DNA from: VRUE01 sp963706605
Lineage (GTDB): Bacteria; Actinomycetota; Thermoleophilia; Solirubrobacterales; 70-9
Direction of reading: 5' to 3'
Length of the DNA stretch: 64,000 nucleotides
Assembly (NCBI GenBank): GCA_963706605.1
Contig: OY970165.1
Coordinates: 2,418,001-2,482,000, forward strand
In this document: positions 7,679-14,969 of the stretch, piece after piece
How positions within the stretch are numbered: the stretch's first letter is position 1
How the letters are laid out: each line of letters starts with the position of its first letter
Notes under the pieces: generated by a model
Told to the model about the DNA's origin: nothing
The model's database searches: none
What the model saw: the letters and a program-made list of their open reading frames with translations, nothing else
Made by a program: the position numbers and the translations under genes

Positions 7679-7705
7679 AAAAAACCTCCGCCTGTGGGGC
7701 AGAGG
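7679..7705 (-). terminator. Riboswitch-controlled intrinsic terminator
   Basis: Minus strand: CCTCTGCC-CCACA-GGCGGAGG followed by TTTTTT, an 8-bp stem with one wobble and a U tract. Its 5' half (TGCCCCAC) can alternatively pair with GTGGGG at the 3' end of the aptamer P1. That gives the mutually exclusive antiterminator expected of a SAM off-switch. Confidence 0.9.
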
Positions 7706-7722
7706 TCCGATCGGACGCCTCC

Positions 7723-7838
7723 CCACATCTTCCAGGTCCAAAAACGACCTGCTGGACTTGGCACCTCCCCTCGAACCAATGGTCCGAGGTGGTTGCCGGG
7801 GCTTCTGCGGGCCAGTCCCTCCACCCCTCTAGATGTGG
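7723..7838 (-). promoter_or_regulatory. SAM-I (S-box) riboswitch
   Basis: P1 is the perfect pairing CCACATCT (7831-7838) with AGATGTGG (7723-7730). The conserved core AGAGGGGTGGAGGGACTGGC, the kink-turn/pseudoknot segment CCCCGGCAACC, and TGCCAAGTCC before GGAAGATG are all present in order. SAM binding stabilises P1 and frees the downstream terminator hairpin, switching off the thrC-like/moaD-like operon. Confidence 0.95.
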
Positions 7839-7953
7839 CGCTTATGTTGGACGAACCTTACCAGGGGAGTTCCTGTCCGGTCCGAGGGCGGCCGTGGGTT
7901 TAACCTTCTGCCCACTGTGGACGCCATGCCCGACGAGACGATGAGCCAGAACG

Positions 7954-8961
7954 ATGCCGAACCTTCCGAAGCCGAGGCTGCGGCGGGCCGGCCGGCGCGG
8001 CGAGCTCATCCCCGCGGCAGCGCAGGCTGAGCCGCAGACGCCCAACGTCGAGCAGATCGACTCCAGCGGCCTGCGCTGGGTCAACATCGAGCGCCCCGGC
8101 GCCCTCGAGCGGGTCTGGCTGGAGGAAAACTTCGACTTCCACGCCCTTGACCTCGAGGACGTCCTCTCCCGCAATCAGCGGCCGAAGATCGACATCTATG
8201 ACGACTACCTGTTCATCGTCCTTCACTTCCCCGTCTTCGATCCGGCGGTGGGCCGCCTGGGCACCGGCGAGCTCGATCTCTTCGTCGGTCCCGGCTATGT
8301 CGTCACGATCCCGAACCAGCCGCTGCAGCCGGTCGAGTACCTGTTCGAGCGCTGCCGTACCAAGGAGGAGCTGCGCGAGCAGCTTTTCTCACGCGGCTCC
8401 GGCTACCTGCTCTACCGGCTCGTCGACGACAGCTTCGACTACTGCTTCCCGATGCTGCGCAAGATCGGCAACAAGCTCGACGCGCTCGAGGACGACATCT
8501 TCGAGGGTCGCTCGGAGGAAGTCGTCCGCGACATCTCCAACGTCAAGCAGGAGATCATCAACTTCCGCAAGGTGATCCGGCCGCAACGGCCGGTGCTGCG
8601 CGACCTGGAGAAGGTCAAGCAGCGCTACCTGGCGACCGACCTCGACCTCGAGATCTACTTCGACGACATCGTCGACGCCCACGAGCGGATCTGGGACATG
8701 CTGGAGAACTACAAGGAGGTGGTCGAGGCGCTTGCCGAGACCAACGAGTCGGTGATCTCGCACCGCGTCAACGACATCCTCCGCGTCCTCACCTCGATCA
8801 GCGTCATCGTCCTGCCGCTGACCCTGTTGGCGAGCATCTGGGGGATGAACGTGCGAGTGCCGGGAGAGCAGAGCCTGACCGCGTTCTGGATCGTCGTCGG
8901 CGCGATGGTCGCGATCCTGGTCGGGATGGTCGCCTACTTCCGCAAACGCGGCTGGCTATAG
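7954..8961 (+). CDS. corA: CorA-family Mg2+/Co2+ transporter
   Basis: 335 residues. A long soluble N-terminal alpha/beta and coiled-coil domain (with FIVLHFP and RPQRPVLRDLEK segments) precedes two C-terminal membrane helices (about 272-293 and 306-328). The signature GMN lies just after TM1 in WGMNVRVPG. It forms a pentameric inner-membrane channel in the known family. The start is ATG 7954; an overlapping ATG at 7926 is in another frame. No M-box riboswitch is visible in the 115 bp upstream. Confidence 0.92.
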   Translation: MPNLPKPRLRRAGRRGELIPAAAQAEPQTPNVEQIDSSGLRWVNIERPGALERVWLEENFDFHALDLEDVLSRNQRPKIDIYDDYLFIVLHFPVFDPAVGRLGTGELDLFVGPGYVVTIPNQPLQPVEYLFERCRTKEELREQLFSRGSGYLLYRLVDDSFDYCFPMLRKIGNKLDALEDDIFEGRSEEVVRDISNVKQEIINFRKVIRPQRPVLRDLEKVKQRYLATDLDLEIYFDDIVDAHERIWDMLENYKEVVEALAETNESVISHRVNDILRVLTSISVIVLPLTLLASIWGMNVRVPGEQSLTAFWIVVGAMVAILVGMVAYFRKRGWL

Positions 8962-8971
8962 CCTGCCGCGA

Positions 8972-9460
8972 GTGGCTAATTTTCGCATCTGGGCGCCCTG
9001 GCGCCTCGCCTACGTGAAGGACGCGTCGAAGGACATCGAGGAGGAGTGCATCTTCTGCGCCAAGCCGGCGGAGGAGGACGACGCCGCGAACCTGATCGTC
9101 CACCGCGGCGAGCGCTGCTTCGTGATCCTCAACCTCTTCCCCTACACCAACGGCCACCTGATGGTCGCACCCTATGAGCACATCGGCCGACTCCAGGAGC
9201 TGCCCCGGGAGACCGTGGCCGAGATGATGTCGCTGGCCCAGCGCGCGATGGGCCGACTCGAGGAGGTCTACGACCCGCACGGCTATAACGTCGGCTTCAA
9301 CCAGGGGCGCGTCGCCGGCGCCGGGGTCGAGCACCACATCCACCTTCACGTCGTTCCCCGCTGGGGCGGCGACACCAACTTCATGCCCGTGATCGCCGAT
9401 ACGAAAGTGATGCCGCAGACCCTGGAGCAAAGCTATGAGGCGCTGAAGGGAGCGTTTTGA
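8972..9460 (+). CDS. HIT-family nucleotide hydrolase/phosphorylase
   Basis: 162 residues beginning at GTG 8972. The histidine triad is H122-x-H124-x-H126 in HHIHLHVVP. An N-terminal CIFC pair (C26, C29), which may bind zinc with nearby histidines, and NLFPYTNGHLMV are typical of the Ap4A phosphorylase-like actinobacterial branch. Its stop overlaps the next start (TTGA), so it is co-transcribed with the phosphomannomutase. Confidence 0.88.
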   Translation: MANFRIWAPWRLAYVKDASKDIEEECIFCAKPAEEDDAANLIVHRGERCFVILNLFPYTNGHLMVAPYEHIGRLQELPRETVAEMMSLAQRAMGRLEEVYDPHGYNVGFNQGRVAGAGVEHHIHLHVVPRWGGDTNFMPVIADTKVMPQTLEQSYEALKGAF

Positions 9461-10839
9461 GCGAGCAGGCACCCCTCGCCCCGCTGGGCATATTCAAGGC
9501 CTACGACATCCGTGGCCTCTACGGAGAGGAGATGGACGAGACGACCGCGCTCGCGATCGGCCGCGCCTTCGCCCGCGTGCTGGCACGGCTGCGCGGCAAG
9601 CGGCCGGACGAGCTGCGGGTCGGGCTGGGCCGTGACATGCGGCTGACCGCGCCGGCGATGGCGGCGGAGCTGCGCGACGGCCTGATCTTCGAGGGCGCGA
9701 CCGTGATCGACGCCGGCATGGTCGCCACCGAGATGCTCTACCACCTGGTCGGATCGCGGCAGCTGGACGGGGGCGCGATGGTCACCGCCTCCCACAACCC
9801 GAAGGCCTACACCGGCGTCAAGCTGGTTCGCGAGGGAGCGCTCCCCCTCTCGGGAGACGCTGGGATCGGCGACGTGCGGAACGAGATCGAGGCCGGGCTC
9901 GGTCCGGCGCCGGGCGGCGGCGCCTTCGAAGAGGTCGACATCTGGGACAAGTTCCGCGAGCACGCCCTCTCCTTCATCACCCTCAGCGCGGTGAAGCCGA
10001 TGAAGGTGGTCGTCGACGGCGGCAACGGGATGGCCGGCCCGATGGTCGGTCCGCTCCTACACGGACTCGGCCTCGAGCTGGACGAGATGTACTTCGAGCC
10101 CGACGGCGAGTTCCCCGACCACGAACCCAATCCCCTGCTGGAGAAGAACAGGGCGATGATCGAAGAGCGGGTGCGCTCCGCCGGCGCCGACCTCGGGATC
10201 GCCTGGGACGGCGACGCCGACCGCTGCTTCTTCATCGACGGCGAGGGCCGCTTCTGCGACGGCGACTTCATCTGCGCGCTGCTAGCCCGCGCCGCGCTCG
10301 CCAAGAATCCGGGCGCAACGATCCTCTACGACCCCCGCTCCAGCCGCGCCGTCCCCGACCTGGTCGCCGCCGAGGGCGGCCGCTCCGACCTCTCGCGCGT
10401 CGGTCATGCCTTCTTCAAGGCCCGGATGCGCGAGGAGGGCGCCGCCTTCGGCGGGGAGGTCTCCGGCCACTACTACTTCCGCGACTTCTGGTGCGCCGAC
10501 TCCGGCACGATCCCGGCCCTGCTGATGCTGGAGCTGCTCTCGACCGACGGGCGCTCGCTGGGCGAGCTGATGGCCGAGTTCCGTTCCCGCTACTTCATCT
10601 CCGGTGAGATCAACTCCGAAGTCGCCGACCAGACGGCGAAGATGGAGGAGATCGCCGCCCGCTACTCCGATGGAGAGATCGGAGACCTCGACGGGATCTC
10701 GGTCGACTACCCGGACTGGCACTTCAACGTGCGTCCCTCCAACACCGAGCCGCTGCTCCGCCTCAACCTCGAGTCGCTCGTCTCGCGCGAGGACATGGAG
10801 GCGAAACGCGACGAGGTGTTGGGGTTGATCAGGGCGTGA
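9457..10839 (+). CDS. manB: Phosphomannomutase/phosphoglucomutase
   Basis: 460 residues of the alpha-D-phosphohexomutase superfamily. The phosphoserine loop TASHNP has Ser112, the Mg-binding loop DGDADRCF follows, then the sugar-specificity loop GEVSGHYYF and the phosphate-binding RPSNTEPLLR. It interconverts mannose or glucose 1- and 6-phosphates, feeding nucleotide-sugar synthesis such as the RfbF-like step nearby. It starts at TTG 9457, overlapping the HIT stop by 4 nt. Confidence 0.92.
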   Translation: MSEQAPLAPLGIFKAYDIRGLYGEEMDETTALAIGRAFARVLARLRGKRPDELRVGLGRDMRLTAPAMAAELRDGLIFEGATVIDAGMVATEMLYHLVGSRQLDGGAMVTASHNPKAYTGVKLVREGALPLSGDAGIGDVRNEIEAGLGPAPGGGAFEEVDIWDKFREHALSFITLSAVKPMKVVVDGGNGMAGPMVGPLLHGLGLELDEMYFEPDGEFPDHEPNPLLEKNRAMIEERVRSAGADLGIAWDGDADRCFFIDGEGRFCDGDFICALLARAALAKNPGATILYDPRSSRAVPDLVAAEGGRSDLSRVGHAFFKARMREEGAAFGGEVSGHYYFRDFWCADSGTIPALLMLELLSTDGRSLGELMAEFRSRYFISGEINSEVADQTAKMEEIAARYSDGEIGDLDGISVDYPDWHFNVRPSNTEPLLRLNLESLVSREDMEAKRDEVLGLIRA

Positions 10840-11840
10840 CGCTTTCTCCCGAACAGGCCCTGGAGCAAGCCGCCCTGGCCGGCATCCACTGCCTTCGCAT
10901 CCCCACCCCCTTTGCCGTCGGGCGGGTCAACTGCTACCTGCTCGAGGACGAGCCACTCACCCTGATCGACACCGGGCCCAACTCGGGCAAGGCGCTCGAT
11001 GAGCTGCAGGGGCAGCTCGCCGAGCGCGGTCACTCGATCGACGACCTCGAGCTGGTCATCCTCACCCATCAGCACATCGACCACCTCGGCCTGGTCGAGA
11101 TCGTCGTCGAGCACTCCGGCGCGGAGGTGGCGGCGCTCGGCCTCGCCGCCGAGCGGCTCGCCAACTTCGGCGAGGATGCCGAGCGTGAGGATGCCTTCGC
11201 GGTCGAGCTGATGCTGCGCAACGGCATCCCTCAGGAGGTCGCCTTTGCGCTGCAGAGCGTCTCGCGCAGCTTCCGTGGCTGGGGCTCGAAAGCGGAGGTG
11301 ACGCGGCCGCTGGCCGACGGTGAGGAGATCGTCTTCCGCGACCGCTCGCTCAAGACCCTGCATCGCCCCGGGCACAGCCCCTCCGACACGGTTTTCTGGG
11401 ACGAGCGCCGTCGCATCCTGATCGCCGCCGACCACCTGATCGCCCACATCTCCTCCAACCCGCTGATCACCCGGCCGCTCGACGGCTCCTCGCAGCGCAC
11501 GCAAGCGCTCGTCACCTACATCGAGTCGATGAAGAAGACGCGTGAGATGCCGGCCGAGATCGTTCTCTCCGGCCACGGGGAGCCGATCGTCGACCACGTC
11601 GCGCTGATCGACGACCGACTCGCCAAGCACGAGCGTCGCAAGGAGAAGATCCACGGCCTGATCGCTGAGCGGCCGCGCAGCGGCTATGAAATCGCCCAGG
11701 CGATCTGGGGGAACGTCGCCGTCACCCAGGCCTTCCTCACCCTCTCAGAGGTGATCGGGCATGCGGACCTGCTGGTCAACGAGGGCCGCGTGCGTGAAGT
11801 CGACGACGGGGAGGTGATCCGCTATGAGACGACCGGGTAG
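10836..11840 (+). CDS. MBL-fold metallo-hydrolase (glyoxalase II-like)
   Basis: 334 residues. Zinc motif H78-Q-H80-I-D82-H83 (THQHIDHLG), then HRPGHSPSDTVF and a later LSGHGEP supply the remaining ligands. A C-terminal winged-helix-like region of about 60 residues resembles the tail of LACTB2-like hydrolases. GTG 10836 overlaps the previous stop (GTGA). Substrate not determined from sequence. Confidence 0.85.
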   Translation: MTLSPEQALEQAALAGIHCLRIPTPFAVGRVNCYLLEDEPLTLIDTGPNSGKALDELQGQLAERGHSIDDLELVILTHQHIDHLGLVEIVVEHSGAEVAALGLAAERLANFGEDAEREDAFAVELMLRNGIPQEVAFALQSVSRSFRGWGSKAEVTRPLADGEEIVFRDRSLKTLHRPGHSPSDTVFWDERRRILIAADHLIAHISSNPLITRPLDGSSQRTQALVTYIESMKKTREMPAEIVLSGHGEPIVDHVALIDDRLAKHERRKEKIHGLIAERPRSGYEIAQAIWGNVAVTQAFLTLSEVIGHADLLVNEGRVREVDDGEVIRYETTG

Positions 11841-12786
11841 GCGAGTGGGCAAGAAGCAGATGCTGCTGATCGTCAACCCGTATGCGACGACCGTCTCCGA
11901 CCGACTCAAGAATCTGGTCGTCTACGCGCTGCAGGGCCGCTTCGAGGTCGAGATGGTCGCCACCGAGTCGCAGAACCACGCCACCGAGATCGGCCGTGAG
12001 GTGCGCGACCACGGTTATGACGTCGTCGTCGCCTTCGGCGGTGACGGCACCCTGAACGAGGTGGCCAATGGCCTCGCCGGAACCGACGTGCCGGTCACGG
12101 TGCTGCCCGGCGGCTCGACCAATGTGGTCTGCCGCACCCTCGGCATCCCCAACGACGTCGTCGACGCGACCGAGCATCTGCTCGCGATGGTCGACGAGTG
12201 GTCGCCGCGCAAGATCGACCTCGGCGTGGCGGGCGATCGCCACTTCGTCTTCTCCTGTGGTGTCGGGATCGACGCCACCGTGGTCAAGCGGGTGGACGCC
12301 CACCCTCGCCTCAAGTCCCGCGCCGGGCCCTACTACTACAGCTGGGCGGCGATCTCGGCCTTCTACCGTGAGTACATGGTCAGCCCGATCAGGTTGCGGG
12401 TCGAGATCGACGGCAGGACGACCGAGGGAGTGACCGCCCTGGCGCAGAACTCCGACCCCTTCACCTACTTCGCCAGCCGTTCGATCCGGGTCTGCGAGGG
12501 GGTCGAGATCGACGACGGCACCCTCTCCCTCGGCGTCTTGAAGCGCGCGGCGCAGCGCGACATGCCGACCCTGATCCCACGTCTCTTCAGCGAGAAGCGC
12601 CCGGCCGCCCGGCACCGCCAGATCGAGCATTTCGAAGACGTCACGACCGCCACCGTCGTTTCGATCTCCGAGACCAAGGACGGCGTCACCCGTCCCTTCC
12701 CGGTCCAGCTCGACGGCGACTACGTCGGCGAGCGGACGCACCTCGACCTGGGCATCTCGCCCGGGGCCCTCACCTTCGTCGCCTGA
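11824..12786 (+). CDS. Diacylglycerol kinase-family lipid kinase (YegS/DagK-like)
   Basis: 320 residues. The catalytic-domain motif GGDGTLNEVANGL is at about 72-84, followed by PGGSTNVVCR and a C-terminal beta-rich domain with FPVQLDGDYVG. It phosphorylates a lipid such as diacylglycerol in phospholipid recycling. It overlaps the MBL gene by 17 bp and ends the plus-strand run that begins at the HIT gene. A paralogue lies at 48021-49331. Confidence 0.88.
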   Translation: MRRPGRRVGKKQMLLIVNPYATTVSDRLKNLVVYALQGRFEVEMVATESQNHATEIGREVRDHGYDVVVAFGGDGTLNEVANGLAGTDVPVTVLPGGSTNVVCRTLGIPNDVVDATEHLLAMVDEWSPRKIDLGVAGDRHFVFSCGVGIDATVVKRVDAHPRLKSRAGPYYYSWAAISAFYREYMVSPIRLRVEIDGRTTEGVTALAQNSDPFTYFASRSIRVCEGVEIDDGTLSLGVLKRAAQRDMPTLIPRLFSEKRPAARHRQIEHFEDVTTATVVSISETKDGVTRPFPVQLDGDYVGERTHLDLGISPGALTFVA

Positions 12787-14937
12787 TCAGGCGGTTGGCG
12801 TTATCCGGTAGGCGTCGAACACGCCTTCGACGTTGCGCAGCCGCGAGACGCACTGCTTCAGCTGCTCGGTGTCGCCGACCTCGACCACGAAGCGGTTCTT
12901 CACCATCGGGTGCTTGGTCATGCAGCTCGCGCCGAGGATGTTGATGCCGGCCTCGGAGAAGGTGCGGGAGAGATCCTCCAACAGGCGGGTGCGGTCGTAG
13001 GCGTCGATCTGCAGCTCGACCCGGTATGAGGACTCGTTCTCGCCGTCCCAGCTGACGTCGACGAAGCGTTCGGGCGCCTTCATCAGCGCCTTCACGTTCT
13101 TGCAATCCGCCCGGTGGATGGTGATGCCGCGACCGAGCGAGACGTAGCCCGCGATCGCGTCACCGGGCACCGGGCGACAGCACTTGGCCAGCCGCACCGC
13201 GACGTTGTCGGCGCCCTTCACCCTGATCCCATAGTCGGAGGCGTCCTTGGTCCGCCTTGCCTTGTCCTCGCGGGCCCCCTCGAGGCCGAGCGGCTCCTCG
13301 TCCTCGACCGCCTCGCCGGCTTTCAACCGCTGCATCAGCTTGTTGGCGACCGCCTTGGTCGAGACCTTGCCCTGACCGAGCGCGATGTAGAACTCGGTCG
13401 CTTTGCGGAAGCCCATCTCGCGGATCACGTCGGCGAGCAGCGGCGACATCACCAGCTTCTGCATCGGCAGACCGCGCTTGCGCAGCGCCTCCTCCAGCGC
13501 CTCGCGGCCCTTGTGCTCCGCGTCCTCGCGCCGCTCCTCTTTGAAGAAGGCGCGGATCTTGTTGCGGGCGCGGCTGGTGCGCACCAGCTTCAGCCAGTCG
13601 CGCGAAGGTCCCCGCTTCTGTTTCGCGGTCAGGACCTCGACGATGTCGCCGGAGCGCAGCTGGTAATGCAGCGGCACAATGCTGCCATTCACCTTGGCGC
13701 CGACGCAGCGGTGGCCGACGTCGGTGTGGACGGCGTAGGCGAAGTCGAGTGGCGTCGAGCCGGCTGAGAGGTTCTTCACCTCGCCCTTTGGGGTGAAGAC
13801 GAAGACCTCGTCCTCGAACAGGTCGACCTTCAGCGACTCGAGGAACTCGGCCGGATCCTGCTCACCCTCGGCCTCGACCAGCTGCCGCAGCCAGGTCATC
13901 TTCTCGCGCTTCGGATCGGTCCCGCCACCCTCCTTGTAGGCGACGTGGGTGGCGATCCCGTACTCGGCCAGCTTGTGCATCTCCCCCGTGCGGATCTGAA
14001 TCTCCAGGGGCTTTCCTTCCGGCCCGATAACCGTCGTGTGCAGCGCCTGGTACATGTTGGCCTTCGGCATCGCGACGAAGTCCTTGAAGCGTCCCGGCAG
14101 CGGCTTCCAGAGCGAGTGGATGACGCCGATCGCCCCGTAGCAGTCCTTGACCGAGCCGACGATCACCCGCATCGCGGTCAGGTCGAAGATCTCGTTGAAC
14201 TCCCGCCCCTTCTTCGTCATCTTCGTATAGATCGAGTAGAAGTGCTTGGCGCGGCCCGAGATCTCAGCTTCGATGCCGACCTCTTTCAGCTCCATGCCGA
14301 GGAACTCGCCCGCCTCGCTGACGTAGACCTCACGCTCGTCGCGCTGCTGGGCGACGAGCTGTTTGATCTCCTTGTACTTGCGCGGATGCAGGGTCGCGAA
14401 GGCGAGGTCCTCCAGCTCCCACTTGATCGCGTGGATTCCCAGCCGGTGGGCGAGCGGCGCGTAGATCTCCAGCGTCTCGCGCGACTTCGCCGTCTGCTTC
14501 TGCTTCGGCAGCGCGCCCAGGGTGCGCATGTTGTGGAGGCGATCGGCCAGCTTGATCAGGATCACCCTGACGTCGGTGGCCATCGCCACCATCATCTTGC
14601 GGTAGTTCTCCGCCTGCCGCTCATCGCGGCTCTCGAAGGTCATCCCGGTCAGCTTGGTCACCCCATCGACAAGCTGGGCGATCTCCTCGCCGAACTCAGC
14701 CTGGATCTCCTCCAGGCTGGCGCTGGTGTCCTCGACCGTGTCGTGCAGGAGAGCCGCGCAGAGCGTCTCGGTGTCGAGGCGCATTCCGGCGCAGATCTGT
14801 GCGACCCCGACCGGATGGGTGATGAACTCGTCGCCGGAGCGCCGCAACTGGTCCGCGTGGCGCTCGCAGGCGAAATCGAAGGCATGGGTGAGCGCGGCGC
14901 GATCGATCTCGGGCGCCGAGTCGAACTCCTCGACCAC
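12787..14937 (-). CDS. relA: Bifunctional (p)ppGpp synthetase/hydrolase (Rsh)
   Basis: 716 residues with full Rsh architecture. The HD hydrolase has ITHPVGVA and H65-D66 in LLHDTVEDT; the synthetase domain has FDLTAMRVI and RFKDFVAMPKANMYQALHT; a TGS domain (VFTPKGEVKNLSAG) and a C-terminal ACT domain follow. Both catalytic sites look intact. The start is uncertain: GTG 14937 has no ribosome site, and the frame is open upstream to the recJ end without another ATG/GTG/TTG. Co-directional with recJ, as in many bacteria. Confidence 0.93.
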   Translation of the reverse strand: MVEEFDSAPEIDRAALTHAFDFACERHADQLRRSGDEFITHPVGVAQICAGMRLDTETLCAALLHDTVEDTSASLEEIQAEFGEEIAQLVDGVTKLTGMTFESRDERQAENYRKMMVAMATDVRVILIKLADRLHNMRTLGALPKQKQTAKSRETLEIYAPLAHRLGIHAIKWELEDLAFATLHPRKYKEIKQLVAQQRDEREVYVSEAGEFLGMELKEVGIEAEISGRAKHFYSIYTKMTKKGREFNEIFDLTAMRVIVGSVKDCYGAIGVIHSLWKPLPGRFKDFVAMPKANMYQALHTTVIGPEGKPLEIQIRTGEMHKLAEYGIATHVAYKEGGGTDPKREKMTWLRQLVEAEGEQDPAEFLESLKVDLFEDEVFVFTPKGEVKNLSAGSTPLDFAYAVHTDVGHRCVGAKVNGSIVPLHYQLRSGDIVEVLTAKQKRGPSRDWLKLVRTSRARNKIRAFFKEERREDAEHKGREALEEALRKRGLPMQKLVMSPLLADVIREMGFRKATEFYIALGQGKVSTKAVANKLMQRLKAGEAVEDEEPLGLEGAREDKARRTKDASDYGIRVKGADNVAVRLAKCCRPVPGDAIAGYVSLGRGITIHRADCKNVKALMKAPERFVDVSWDGENESSYRVELQIDAYDRTRLLEDLSRTFSEAGINILGASCMTKHPMVKNRFVVEVGDTEQLKQCVSRLRNVEGVFDAYRITPTA

Positions 14938-14969
14938 GGCGAAGAGGTCGGCGAGGAGCTCCCGTTGCT

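Noticed and set aside
7926..8030. ATG frame just before corA
   Set aside because: It is out of frame with CorA and ends after about 35 codons with no family resemblance; corA ATG 7954 gives the full protein.
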